Source of the DNA: Anagrus nilaparvatae | Taxonomy: Eukaryota > Arthropoda > Insecta > Hymenoptera > Mymaridae | Assembly (NCBI GenBank): GCA_022575985.1 | Contig: JAKSXM010000040.1 | Span: 14,216,001-14,280,000, forward strand | Direction of reading: 5' to 3' | DNA length: 64,000 nt | Shown here: positions 33,561 through 44,936 of the stretch, one piece after another | Numbering within the stretch: the first letter of the stretch is position 1 | Layout: every line of letters starts with the position of its first letter | Made by a program: the position numbers and the translations under genes | Notes under the pieces: generated by a model | The model's database searches: none | Seen by the model: only the letters and a program-made list of their open reading frames with translations | What the model was told of the DNA's origin: nothing

Positions 33561-34630
33561 TATATATATATTGCTGTAATATATATACATATATTTGTAA
33601 CGAAAAATGACTCGTTACTCCCCCCCTTAGAGGAGACGTTGCGGAGCGACGTCAGTCCACTTCTAAGGAGCTATTGCTGGGTTCCATACGACACTGTCAT
33701 ACTCGTGAAACATAAAAACCTACCCGGTCATTCTTAAACTCTACTCTATATTATTTACATATTTACAAAATATACAATTTATGAACAATGACTAGATGAA
33801 AGATTAAGGGAAATCCTAAGAGATCTGGCTAGTAATACAAAAGTATTAAGTAATTAAATTTATATACATTTACTTCTGGCTTACTAAGGAATAACAGTTG
33901 AATAGAGTTTATGTGCTTCACGCGTAAAAAAAATGTAATTAAAAATAATAAAAAAAATAAATATGAGTTTTAACTCTACTGAATACTACCAACAATCATT
34001 ACTTACTTCATGTGACTGCTCCAATTAGTTTCCAGGTATAGGTATTGGGAATTAGGAATTGGGAGTCGAGAGAGAATTTAAATCGATTGGCAATAATTTT
34101 TAGTAATTATTATTATTATTATTATTAAATCACAGTAGTCTATTTGACTAGATGAGAGTGACTTTCTCTCTTTGATTAATACAAAAAAAACATAATTTTT
34201 ACAAAAAAAAAAAAATATGATAATTACAATGGTAATAATAATAATATGTGAAAATAAAAATATCATTAATTATCTAAGCCACCGGGGCTAATAATGAACA
34301 AAAATATAAATGGAAATATATAATAATAAAATATAAAAATATAGTATTTTTCGAGCCTTTTAGGCGATTAACTAATAAAAAAAAAAAAAATAATAATTTA
34401 ATTTTTGGTTATTTTCATCTAGCCTTATGGGCGAAAACCAAAAGAGGAAATATAATCGAGCCTTTTGGGCGAATCAAAAAAAAGAAAAAAAACAAAACAA
34501 AATAGCTGATTTGCTACGTTTTAGCCTTGTGAGCGTTTTGAATTTACTAACTAGGAATATAATGATAATAAAAAAATAAAAAATATACGTTTTTATGCTA
34601 ATAGCATGGTTCCCTTTCGGCGTTAATCAT
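33561..34630. other. Non-coding region downstream of the gypsy element's last ORF
   Basis: No gene. On the minus strand this would be the 3' non-coding part, but no LTR matching the right side was found. It contains an inverted pair GTAACGA/TCGTTAC (33,598-33,618), an ATT/AAT microsatellite (34,103-34,125) and a cluster of four short GCCTT..GGC hairpin-like motifs (34,350-34,535). Confidence 0.5.
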
Positions 34631-35272
34631 TTAATATAATTTTTCGATCAAATCGAAGTAGGCCAGAAGAAACTTGATTATTTTCTCTGGCGACTCGGCT
34701 TCTTGTATTGCTTCTAAGATTTGGTCTGGGATAGGGTCGATTTCTTCGCGGGGCCACAAGGTGCGCGGGAACCATCGCTCATTCTCCTGTACCGGGGCTG
34801 TGAAGGCAGCGGGATAGCGCTCCCATAGATGGATTGGTTGGTGTGGGGTGTAAAATTGCGATGTAATTTCCAACCATTGATTTTCCTTTTGTTCCTTAAT
34901 GGAGGCTTGCCGCTGTAGGAATCTGAAATGGGCTTTGCTGCATCTCGGACATTCCGAAATGTGCACATTCTTTCGGCCGCAGTTAGCGCATACTGGGGCT
35001 GTCTGGGGCTCTGCCTTGCACTTTCTGCGCGAGTGCATTCCTTGTTGGCAATTAAAACGCAGGCCCGGCCGTGCGTCTACACGCGGGTCAAATTCCACCA
35101 GTTCTAAATCGCTATACCTTACCCCTGTTGTTTTGTAGCTAAAAGGGTACAACGGGAAACCTTCCCATTGCCTCAAACCCAATTCCATTACCCTATACTC
35201 GACGTAGGGTTCTAGGGGTTTAGCGTCCGTGGGCGGTTTTGTCGTTACGGGCGCTTCAATTATTTGGGCCAT
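34631..35272 (-). CDS. Gypsy 3' ORF with zinc-knuckle-like cysteine cluster
   Basis: 213 codons with ATG at 35,270-35,272. A proline-rich start, then YVEYRVMELGLRQWEGFPLY. A cysteine/histidine cluster follows (FNCQQGMHSRRKC, then VCANCGRKNVHISECPRCSK, residues about 83-130). The C-terminal part has WERYPAAF and PRTLWPREEIDPIP. The C..C..H..C spacing resembles gag nucleocapsid knuckles but lies downstream of integrase, where env or nothing is expected. No signal peptide or membrane span is seen, so it is not an envelope. It probably binds nucleic acid. The frame is intact, unlike the rest of the element. Confidence 0.6.
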   Translation of the reverse strand: MAQIIEAPVTTKPPTDAKPLEPYVEYRVMELGLRQWEGFPLYPFSYKTTGVRYSDLELVEFDPRVDARPGLRFNCQQGMHSRRKCKAEPQTAPVCANCGRKNVHISECPRCSKAHFRFLQRQASIKEQKENQWLEITSQFYTPHQPIHLWERYPAAFTAPVQENERWFPRTLWPREEIDPIPDQILEAIQEAESPEKIIKFLLAYFDLIEKLY

Positions 35273-35347
35273 AAGCGAAGGAGGATCAGGTGAGGGGGCG
35301 CCTGGGACGACGGGACGACGAAGGGGCTCTACTCGGTTCGGTGCTGA

Positions 35348-35659
35348 CTAAGCTACGTTGGCTGCAGGAATCGCGTTTAGGACCGATCCTGGCTTCCTGA
35401 TGGCTCCTGTAGCCTGTGAAGGGCTAGTTTCAGGGGCCATGGGGACGTACACGTCGTTAATATAAGTTATCGTTTTATTCATGGCTGCGGAGGTTGTAGG
35501 GACCTCTTCTGTCATCGTTACTGGCGTTGATGGCGTTGCTGGCGTTATTGGCGTTACTGCCGCCTCTTCGCCTTTGGATTTCGGGCTTTCTTCTTGGTCG
35601 CCCTCTTTTTTTAATAATTTTAGGCTGATCTGCCTGCGGCGTCTGAAGCTTCCCCTCAT
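35348..35659 (-). CDS. Overlapping ORF after gypsy pol
   Basis: 103 codons starting MRGSFRRRRQISLKLLKKEG, overlapping the end of pol by about 185 bp in a different frame. It is basic at first and then threonine/proline-rich (TPITPATPSTPVTM). Its position and overlap suggest either a frameshift-expressed extension joining the next ORF (34,631-35,272, separated by one stop region) or a chance frame. No domain recognised. Confidence 0.35.
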   Translation of the reverse strand: MRGSFRRRRQISLKLLKKEGDQEESPKSKGEEAAVTPITPATPSTPVTMTEEVPTTSAAMNKTITYINDVYVPMAPETSPSQATGAIRKPGSVLNAIPAANVA

Positions 35660-37130
35660 TGTCGTTGTTGCTGGAAAAATTATTTATCTGTAAGTTTTCT
35701 GTGTTATTTGGTTGGAAATTGGGATTATTAGAAGGAAGAGTTTTCAGTCTTATTATGACTTCCGCGTGTACTTTGGGTATTCTTCCCGGAGAATTTTTCA
35801 ATAAATATACTGTTGGCGATAGGACTTTGGCTATAACATCGGGTTCTTCTCGCTTTGGCGCGAGCTTTGCAGAGAAGTGTTTTTCGGCTGACGATTGTGG
35901 CTGAGTCCTTCTGAGGACCTTATCCCCCTCCTTAAAGGAGACGTCAAGTCGACCCTTATCATAGCGCTGCTTCTGTTTGTCTCGTTCGTCGTCTATGTGT
36001 TTTGCTACTAAGTCACGTAGTACGTCGATTCTTTTAAGTCTGTCTTTCCAAACTTCTAGGTCTATTTCTTGCACAGGTGTGATTTCGCCTTCTGTGGGCT
36101 GTTCGAGTTGTCGTCTGAGGCTTTTTACTATTTTTAGCTGAGGACCATAATTCATGTATGCTGGTGATGTTTTTAGCGTTTGTTGTATGGCTGAGTTTGC
36201 TGCGTGCCGGAATTCGTGCAGATGCTTATCCCAGTCCCTGTGGTCTTCTCCCACGAACATTCTGATCATCTGTTTGAGGTTACGATTCGAGCGTTCTGTA
36301 GCGTTCGCTTTTGGGTGGTAAGGAGGGGTAGTGATTACCCCCACTCCATACTCACTCACGACCTTGCGAATGTGTTCATTGTCGAATTCCGAGCCATTGT
36401 GAGTCAAAAAATAATTTGGAGTCTCCCAGCGGAAGAGTATGAGCTCTTCGAAGGCGTTAGCGACGGTTTTTCCGTTGGCTTTCCTCGAAGGCTTTAGCTC
36501 ATTCATTCGCGTGAATAAATCTTGAAAAACGATTAAGTACTTGAAACCGTTTTTACTTCGCAGGAATTACATACAATCGCCTGCAACTACAGTCCACGGT
36601 TGTTCGACTATGCGTTTTCCCATTAAGCCTTGCGGGGCTGTTTGAACTGCTTTATGCCTTTGGCAATCTAAGCATGTAGTGACGTATTTTTCCGTGTCAT
36701 GGTACATTCCTGGCCAATAATAATCAGTAGCTAAGCGCTGGTACGTTTTTGCTACTCCGAAATGTCCTGACCACAGCGTATTATGCATTTCTTGAAGTGC
36801 TTGTAATATTTACCCTTGGGGCAGTACTAAACGCCAATTATTCTTGTTGCCGCTTATAGGTTCTAGTAACTGGTCTTTTTTGTGTATATATAGTCTATTT
36901 TCTTCAATTTTGTAATTTCGCAGTCTCCATGGGGTTTGAGTGACATCATGCATTCTTCTTGTATACCATGGGTCTGATGATTCTTCTAAGGCCGATATAT
37001 AATCCATTTCTTCGTCTTCGTCATTTTCTGCGAGATCTTTTTAAGATATTCTAGACAGAGCGTCTGGAACATGGTTTAAACTGCCTTTTCTATATACAAC
37101 ATCGAAGTCACACTGCTGCAGTTCTAGAGC
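35475..37130 (-). pseudogene. Gypsy integrase with C-terminal AT-hook
   Basis: 37,007-36,810 is a linker. 36,788-36,567 has the HHCC finger (H...H in MHNTLWSGHFG; CLDCQRHK) and the first-aspartate region with GDCM, then a stop. The 343-codon frame 35,475-36,506 includes FLTHNGSEFDN, where the second catalytic aspartate is histidine, and the glutamate motif HPKANATERSNRNLKQM intact. The barrel FKEGDKVLRRTQP follows. The tail carries KKRGRPRRKPEIQRRR, an AT-hook-like basic segment, and asparagine-rich sequence ending GPYNLRSHE. The D-to-H change would abolish activity. Confidence 0.88.
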
Positions 37131-38525
37131 CTAGCAAGATAGCCTGCCAGTTGGCTCTTTTAAATTACTTAGCCATTTAAGGCTGGAGTAGTCCGTGATG
37201 GCAGTAAACTTGTAACCTTCTAGGTATGGTCTCAGTCGTTTTATTGCCCATAATAGAGCCAAACATTCGCGATCTGTGGCGCTGTAGTTTTGCTCTTGGG
37301 CTGTTAAAACTCGGCTGATATAAACTACAGGATGCTCTCCGTCCTCGTGCATTTGAGTTAAAACGGCTCCGATCGCCATGTTACTGGCGTCAGTTTGGAC
37401 TGTGAACGGGAGACTAAAGTCTGGTCTGGCTAAAACAGGTGTACTGACTAAGGCTAATTTGAGTTTTTCAAATGCCTCTGCTTGTTCGGCTTCCCATGAC
37501 CACTTTATGTCTTTGTGCAAGAGTTTAACCAGCGGAATTTTTAATTCGGCTACATTATTAATAAAACGTGAGTACCATCCTACCATACCTAAGAATCGGC
37601 GTAATTCTTTTATGTTAGTCGGCGCAGGATACTCTAAGACGGGCCTGATTTTCTCATTATCAGGGCGCAAACCCTCGGTGTCTAGAATGAATCCTAAATA
37701 TACGACTTCTGAACATCCGAAATCACATTTATCTGGATTTATTGATAAGCCTGTGTCGATTAGCTTTTTGAAGACTATTCTTAAATATTTTAGATGATCT
37801 TGAAAGTCTTCAGTGACTATTATTATATCGTCTCGATACGTTAAGACGAAGGGCTCGAGATCCGGCGTTATTATATTATCCATCAGCCTTTGAAAGGTTT
37901 TTGGCCCATCTGTGACTCCAAAAGGTATTCTTGTAAATTTCATTAGGCCAAGTCCTGGTAAAGCGAACGCCGTGTACGGCTTAGAATCCTCTTCTAACGG
38001 GACTTGTAAAAATGCTTTACTAAAGTCGATTTTTGATAAATATTTTGCTCTTCTGAGCTTATCTAAGGCCGAGTCGAGATTAGGGAGGGGGTAGGCGTCT
38101 TTTTCAGTGACTTTGTTGACGTCACAATAGTCCACGCATAAACGATAGGTGTCGTTGCGTGGAACCATAACTGGAGCGCAACACCACGAGCTTTTCAAAT
38201 ACTCAATTATCCCTAATTGAAGCCACTTTTTAGCTTCTTCTTTGACGAGATTCAAGACTTTCGGCGACATTCTTCTGAATTTATGTGTTACTGGTGTAGC
38301 ATCTGTTCTAACCCTGATTTTGTGCTTAATTAGATGTGTTCTTCCATAGGGCTGTGGCTGTGGGTGTAGGCATTCTTTTACCACTCGAATAATTATGTCC
38401 TTTTGTGACGCCGAAATTTCTTCCGCACTCTCCGTAGAGCTGTGGATCATTTTTAGTTTTATGGGCGTTAAATTTATGCCATTGTTCGCTGCCGTGCCCT
38501 CGCCTCCATTCGCCTGCACTTGCAC
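37131..38525 (-). pseudogene. Gypsy reverse transcriptase and RNase H
   Basis: A 464-codon open stretch: HKIRVRTDATPVTHKFRRMS, WCCAPVMVPRNDTYRLCVDY, motif A LSKIDFSKAFLQVPLEED, FTRIPFGVTDGPKTFQRLMD, the active site YRDDIIIV (leucine replaced by arginine, both aspartates kept), GFILDTEGL, RRFLGMVGWYSRFI. RNase H follows with TVQTDASNMAIGAVLTQ, NYSATDRECLALLWAIKRL and AITDYSSLKWL. It is the best preserved long ORF in the window. The stop at 37,131 falls inside RNase H; the next codons (LARALELQQC-type) continue in another frame. Confidence 0.9.
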
Positions 38526-38529
38526 AAAT

Positions 38530-38955
38530 TTCTAGGCCAAAAGCTTTTTCAAAATCTACGCCCAATACCATGTCGTATTGTATGTTTTTAGAAATTTTCA
38601 GGTTTATAGGTTCCGACTGTCCATCTACGTCGAACCAAACTTTCAATACTTGATTCACTGGGGAGATATTTCCCGTGGCGTCAATTAAGGCTGACCCTAT
38701 AGGCTTAAACCTGTCTTTAAATTTTTCTGCGTATTTAGGACCTAACTAGGAAGCCATAGAACCTGAATCACAAAGAGCTTTCATATTTATGCCGGCTATA
38801 TTTATGTCGAAGAAAAGTCGGTTATCGACGTGAGAAGCGTCGCAATTTTCCTTGTTTTCTAATATATTTTCGGCTAATTGAGAAATTTCTTGTGAATTTT
38901 TTCGATTTTCGTTTTCAGTTTTCATTTTTATCGTTTTTGTTGCTTTTTGAGTCAT
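38530..38955 (-). pseudogene. Gypsy aspartic protease
   Basis: A frame from 38,955 holds a charged linker. Then FFDINIAGINMKALCDSGSM carries the catalytic D-S-G, followed by a TAG stop near 38,746. The same frame continues with PIGSALIDATGNISPV, KVWFDVDGQSEPINLKI and YDMVLGVDFEKAFGLEI, the typical protease end. Only the single stop breaks the gene. Confidence 0.78.
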
Positions 38956-39165
38956 TTAAAGCAGACACCTCGGCAGGTTCACGTCCTTTGGCAAGGCTAA
39001 CCTTATTTTCGTCGATGGTTTCCGCTAACGTTTCACTCTTGTCATTTATAATTGTTTGCGTAGTTACGCTTGCGACTCCACTATTTAGCTCGAGGTCGTT
39101 GGAGCCTGTTTCGTCTCAAGCTGAGCGTTTCCCGCTCTATATTGAGTAGCTACTGGGCAGGTACA

Positions 39166-41861
39166 GTTGGTGTACCTGACATCAAGTTTGCCACAGAGCA
39201 AGCAAATATCCCGTTTATTTAACTGTAGACATTGCAGAGTTCTGTGGTTCGTGTCTTGGCGCAGAACGCAATGGGCAGGAAATCGTTGCTTATTAAATTT
39301 GGGTCATCGTGTATTATTTTGTGAATTTTGTGAATTACTTGTATTATTATTATTATTTTGCGACCTTGCGAACTGCATGCTTGGAAATGAACCTTGATTC
39401 CATTGTGGCATCATTTGAGAAAAATAACTTGGGTCCGTAAACGTATGAGGAAACCATGGGTAGGGCAGAGGAGCCATAGGCTGCATTACTGGCTGAGTTT
39501 GCCGTGGAGGCTGTGATCTAGACTGCTGCTGTTGACCCACGTGCTGTTGCTGTGTCTGACGCTGCTGCTGAGATCCTTGTTGCTGCCTCTGCTGGGGCTG
39601 CTGATTATTGTCCCCACAGGTAGGTAATGCTGCCAGCTCTTCAGTTTTTACTTGTTTACCGCGCCCTCTGGCCTTGCGTTTTCCTTTGGCTGGTGTATTT
39701 TCTAGTGCTTCGCCCGCTCCTGTTTCAAGCACGTTTACGGCGGCGTTTACTGACTCAGTAACAGCCGCTATTTTAGCCTTTACTATTTTGTCATCGTAGG
39801 CTAAATCCGGTACTTTTGAATTCTTTTTGTCTTTCGGAGCTGAATATTTATTTCTTACTTCGGCCAATTTTTCGCGCTTTTGGCCTAAGTCTAGCAATTT
39901 GTTGAAGGTTGTTATATCGCTGGTTAGCCTATAGGCTTCTAGGCTCCATTGATATTCTGGATGCAGTACCCTAAGAGCCATTGACACCAATTTTTTTTCA
40001 TTCGGGCGTCGCGATAGCTTATCTATTGCCCTAAAAGCACTTAAAAATGTGGCCATATTCTCGCCCTTGCCTTGCGTTCGTGTTCAAAGCTCTTCGAGAT
40101 AATCCTCGTCTTCCATATACGGAACGAAACGATTACGGAAGTCTCGAAAGCATCCCAGGTATCGAGGCTATCTCTATCTGTTCTGTACCATAATATGGCG
40201 TGCTCTTCGAACATCGACGTTAGGCCGTATTTCATTTGAATGAAGGATAAACCCAAAGTTTCGTATTAATCCTTAAGCTTAAACAAAAATTCTTCAGCTT
40301 TCTTGGTGTCGCCATTGAATTTTAAGCTCCACATCTTGAGTACTTTTCCTGCTTCCGTGCATTTGTGTAAGCTTAAGTTTAAGGACTTCTTCGTACTGGA
40401 CATAACATCAATTTTGGATTCTTCTGTATCTTCTAAGGCTGAATGCATAAAAATGTTTTTCTCACGTTTTTCATTTTCCTTGGTTTTGTGAGATTTTGCT
40501 TTTATGCTGCCATTTTTTCTTGTTTTACTACTTTTTTTTTTGATTTCTTGCAGCTTAAGGTTATTGTATTTTTCTATTTCTAACCTTTGTTTTTCAATAA
40601 ACTCTTGTTCTTTCCGCAGCTTTTCATTTTCAGCTTTTGTGTGTTCCCGTTCTCGGGAGATTTTACTGGAAACTGACTTACATGATTTGAGAGAGTTTGC
40701 TGAGCTGCCTCCTTGGCTTATGGTTCTCTCTTTACGGAGTTCTTCCATTACCTCCTTTGCTAACGCTACTTCTTTTCGTAAAGCTTCTCTTTGCTTTTTC
40801 AAAAGGGCTAATTCTTTTTGAGCAGCTGTTTGGGATTTTGTTAAAGAAATTTCCGAACTGCTGTATTCATTTTCTTCTGCGCTAGCTAAGCTCCTGCTAT
40901 CGCTTCCATGTACTGATCTTTGCCCAGTTACCCAGTTTGGTACTTGATTTTTCTGGCGCAGAGGTCCCCTAGTACTTGCTACAGGCGTCTTAGGTAATAC
41001 ATTACTTTGTGGATCGGATCCGTCCACATAATTATCCCATTTCAGACTGTTGGTTTCGCTGTGGGGCGTCTGTAACCACCGCTGCTTGTTACTTTTTGGT
41101 CAGTCGTGACGTAATGCATTACTATTACGTGTGCCAGTTGTAGTAAATCTTGTTACTGGTAATGATTGATGCGACCTTAGTATTTCATCGTTCGTTTCTA
41201 ATTAAGTCTGATTTTCGCTGTGATTCGCTTGCGTTTCATGGCTATGGTTATTATGGTTTGTTGGTCCTAAGTAACCAGCGCTCATTACGGGATTGCAGCT
41301 AGCCGTCGTTGACGTAATTGGGTCGGTTACGTTAACGCCCGAGGCTGCCGCAGAAGACGTATGAACTGCTTGGTAAGCGTTTGCATTTTGTGCTAAGGCT
41401 TGGACGTAAGTTAACTGTGATCGTGAATTCTGGGCTGTAGTGATAACTGGCGCGCTATAAGCTGGATTCCTAAGTATGACGTTATTTTATTCAGAGACGT
41501 GTCTGTTGACTTCGCTGTTCAACGTTGAACTCCTGACTTGCTCATCCATTGATGGCATATCCAAGGCGTGTTGCAGAGTTGGTGGCATGAAATCGCTTGG
41601 CCTTTTGTCTTCACTATGGCTCCAGTTGTACGGGGCTCTTTCGTCCATTATTTTAATTTGATATCGGAAAAGCCTGTCTTTTATTGTATCCATACTACCG
41701 CTATATGACAGCCCATATTCATCTAACTTTTTAATTACGTCTATCAATTCCATATCATCTATGGTATTCAATAATGTTTGTACTTCGGGCCTTTGCTCAT
41801 AAGTTTGCCTTCTTCTGGACTTACAGGCCGGCTGTACTTGATTATTACGTTTATTATTCAT
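39166..41861 (-). pseudogene. Gypsy gag polyprotein
   Basis: Starts at 41,861 (MNNKRNNQVQPACKSRRR). An LLNTIDDMELIDVIKKLDEY ... GSMDTIKDRLFRY segment at residues ~30-70 resembles a SAP DNA-binding motif. A low-complexity stretch, a stop near 41,487 and further stops follow. Next is a glutamate/lysine-rich coiled coil (about 40,880-40,480), then capsid-like FEEHAILWYRTDRDSLDTWD (40,210-40,150). A shift near 40,060 precedes ATFLSAFRAIDKLSRRPNEK, a basic KGKRKARGRGK and a long glutamine-rich region (39,480-39,600). After a stop at 39,304 comes a zinc-knuckle region (CVLRQDTNHRTLQC, CLLCGKLDVRYTNC). Forms the particle; inactive copy. Confidence 0.8.
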
Positions 41862-43539
41862 TTTTTATACTCAAAAAAAAATAAAGATCAAAAAAAAAAA
41901 TTTTATATTTTAGGGTTCCTAAAATGCTCGCCCTTCCCTTAGAGAAAAAGCGACAGTAAAATAAATGGGTTGAATTTTAAAATTAAAAATTTCAATGAAA
42001 AGTACGAAGCAGGTCAAAATATTTTTTTTTTTATATTTTTGTCGCTGACTTCGCGTAGGAATAATCTTCAACATAAATTACTGCCTTTTTCTTATTGAAA
42101 ACGCGGCGCAAGGGACTAATTTTCCTAAAAAAAAAGAATTTTCTTGAAAATTTTATAAGTCTTGAGTGATCTTGTAATTTTTTATTAGTCTTGAGTAATC
42201 TTGAATAAAAAAATTTTTATTAGTCTTGAGTAGTTATAAAAAAAAATTAAAAGAAAAATGCCTTGAAAAATCTATATATCTTGATAAAAAAAAAATCATG
42301 ACTTATTCTTGATTAGTCTTGAATAAAATTCCCTTGATATATTCTTGATTAAAAGGGTTGATTTTATTTTAATGGGTATATGTATTTGATAATTATTGGC
42401 GTGGAAATTCCTGGGCAAAAGAAATTTACCGTATTAAGCGAGAAGTATTGTCAGTTTGTCGGCACAAAGCTTTGGGTTAAAGCTTTGAGGCTGTATATTA
42501 ATTACTGGTATAATAGGAATAAGGATTTGGAAATAAATTGAAGAGCATATATATAATAATATTGTAAAAATAATAATAAATTTAAATGAATAATTGTTTT
42601 ATATGTAATCAATAATAAAACATAAAAAGATTTGGTAATATTCTAAAAGAAAATAAATTTTTTTATGCGTTTCGCACCATTCAATCTTTTACGCCCTTGT
42701 AAAGTAAGGTACTATTTTCAAAACGCGAGAAAAACAAAATTTTGTAACGCGTTAAAAATAAAGGTGATATCCTAGAATATTACAAAGATGTTACTAATAT
42801 TGTTAATTAAATTATTTTAAGGTTAAGAATTAAAAAAAAAATTTATAATTTATTCTCTTTTATTTCATAAAAAAAATTTTATGTTTCCTGAAAATAATTC
42901 TCTCACACGGCATACAACATTCACTCTCGAATTTCGCTTGTGTATTAATATAAAAATTTGGCGTTACACAAATTAATAATTTTTTTATTATTTATTTAAT
43001 TCAATTAACTATTATTCATTTTAAAAAAATTTTTTTGTGTGCTATGTTCATGTTTTTTTTTAATCGGGTCTGGGTGCCGAAAAAAAATTATTTAAATTAA
43101 CGTATAATATAATTTTTTTATATCTCCATAAGAGAGTCAAAAAAAAAGAATGTGTTCACGTTTGTTTACTTTTTTTTTTGTATGCCTGCGCGCGTGCACG
43201 TTTAACATAAGAGATATCTTTTAAGAGATATATATATTTTTTTGTAAATTTAAAAAAAAAAATTCAATTTTATTTATAAATAATAATAATATTTTATATA
43301 TTGTTAATTAAGAATTAATTAATTAATTATTATTTATAAAAATTTAATTTAAAAATTTTGCAAAATAATCTTATGCTAAAATATTGCGCGTGCGCCGGCA
43401 AAAATGAGGGAACGAAAAAAGAAAAATTTCTTAAATGGTGGCTATTTAAAAAAAATTTAAATGAAAATTATTAATTAAAATTATTTTTTTTTGTTGTTAT
43501 TTTATTAATAAAAAAAAATTCTTAATTTTTGCCTAAAAA
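41862..43539. other. Gypsy 5' leader
   Basis: About 1.7 kb without a supported ORF between primer-binding site and gag start. It includes a cluster of about a dozen [T/C]CTTGA words within 42,125-42,360 and many A/T runs. Confidence 0.6.
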
Positions 43540-43552
43540 CGTTGAGGCGCCA
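43540..43552 (-). promoter_or_regulatory. Primer-binding site of the gypsy element
   Basis: Minus strand TGGCGCCTCAACG resembles the common retroviral TGGCGCCCAACG, so reverse transcription probably started here. The 5' LTR should lie at higher coordinates, ending on the minus strand at the base before the TGG. Confidence 0.65.
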
Positions 43553-44696
43553 CTTATAACAAGGGTATTTTGGGTTTAGTTTTAATTAATTAAAGCAAAT
43601 ATTGTGACCACGCGTATAACGGCTAATATATTTATTTTAGAGCGCCTTTTAGCTCCAAACACGCGCCGGTTAAATTTGCTATAATGATACATTTAGTAGT
43701 TCTTACTCAGTCAAGATAAATAGTCCAGTATATATATATATATTTTTGGTTACAAAGTTTAGAGAATAGTAAACTCTTAATAAACAAGAAATATTATAAA
43801 CATCTACGTGTTCAGTCATTTACTTGGATAACCTTTTCCGATAAACATATCCTTAGGGATCCAGTAGAACCAACAGCATCAATTAAAACAAAAAGGCTAA
43901 CGCGCCGGTTAAATTTGCTATAATGATAATGATAATACGAGGAATTGACCTCTTACCTTGTTACTGGGCTAGCTCTTGCACGAGAAACAATCTCCTCGAC
44001 AGGTAGGGGGAGTCCTAAAAAGGGTTAGAAAAAAGGCGGAAAATAGAACTATGAACATGCACTAAAAATGATGTACAATTATTTAAATTGTTAAAAACAT
44101 TTATCTAATTTATTTATTAAGTTAAAGAAACTGCCCTTAGGCATAAATTTTCATAAAAAATCTTACACAATTTATATCTATAAATATATATATATACCGA
44201 GCCGCGCGCCACACACTGAACCCGGAGCACATGTAATATTTTACCGGTTCGATGATTTCTTGGAGAACTCTCGGAGATGGTGGCTGCAGCTGATGACGTT
44301 TGTCAACGACTTGTGGCTTCTCGTGGAATTATTTATTTTTGCAGATTGCGCTCGAGGGAGTCAAATTCTATACCTCTTTAACGGCTGCTAAAAGCTTCTT
44401 CAAGAAAGACCGCCGTTGATCGTGTTTTACGAACTTTTATGTATCACTTTATAATCTAATGACACTTATTTTTAATTCGCGACTATTTTATAATAATGAA
44501 ATTAAATGACATTAATTACGAACCAGAAGGGCTTTACGTGACTTTTGGTCCAAAAATTTAAACGATTTTATTAATCCGGAGTCACTCGTAATAATATAAT
44601 ATACTTGCGTGCACTTGTTGCTAGCTGAACGCACTCTGAGGAAGTTCTCGTCCCCTCTTTTTTTTTTCTCTTTTTTCGCTACCGTAACGAGCTCAC
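43553..44696 (-). other. Probable 5' LTR region of the gypsy element and flank
   Basis: By position the 5' LTR should begin at 43,553, but its outer end could not be fixed because no second copy was found. A 29-bp direct repeat, ACGCGCCGGTTAAATTTGCT plus ATAATGATA, occurs at 43,661-43,689 and 43,900-43,928. The stretch 44,190-44,420 is less AT-rich and shows no recognised gene. Confidence 0.4.
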
Positions 44697-44860
44697 TTTA
44701 CTCTTTTTTTCTTTCTGCTGCCTGCTGGCTACTGCCCTCTGTGCTTGGCGGCAGTAGATAAGAATTTAAAAACGTACTTGTTGTTGGCCGTTGCGTGCAT
44801 GTGTGTGTGTGTGTGTATGTACGGACGGCTTATTCGTACTTACATCTATATCTATATCTA

Positions 44861-44919
<59 letters not shown>

Positions 44920-44936
44920 ATATATATATGCCGATA
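44697..44936. repeat. Repeat A, right copy, and (ATCT)n microsatellite
   Basis: 44,697-44,850 matches 33,406-33,560. It runs into TCTATA and CTAT repeats (44,845-44,920) and (AT)n, then into the Helitron-associated repeat starting at about 44,930. Confidence 0.75.

Larger units (their letters stand above)
34631..43552 (-). mobile_element. Ty3/gypsy retrotransposon with extra 3' zinc-knuckle ORF
   Basis: Minus-strand order: leader, gag (41,861-39,166), protease (about 38,955-38,530), RT-RNase H (38,525-37,131), HHCC and integrase (37,130-35,475), two further ORFs (35,659-34,631). A primer-binding-site-like TGGCGCCTCAACG (minus strand, ending upstream at 43,552) marks the 5' boundary of the internal region. 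The frame is interrupted by stops in gag, protease and integrase. No matching LTR pair was found. Confidence 0.88.

Noticed and set aside
33501..33737. 78-codon frame with histidine/tyrosine/isoleucine repeats
   Set aside because: It is a translation of GT and TA microsatellites plus flanking sequence.
34899..40885. Many plus-strand open frames of 60-140 codons across the gypsy region
   Set aside because: All lie opposite the minus-strand gag and pol frames and are shadows of them.
33598..44690. Attempt to pair an LTR of the gypsy element on both sides
   Set aside because: Apart from repeat A, which lies outside the expected LTR position, no matching direct repeats were found between 33,560-34,630 and 43,553-44,700.
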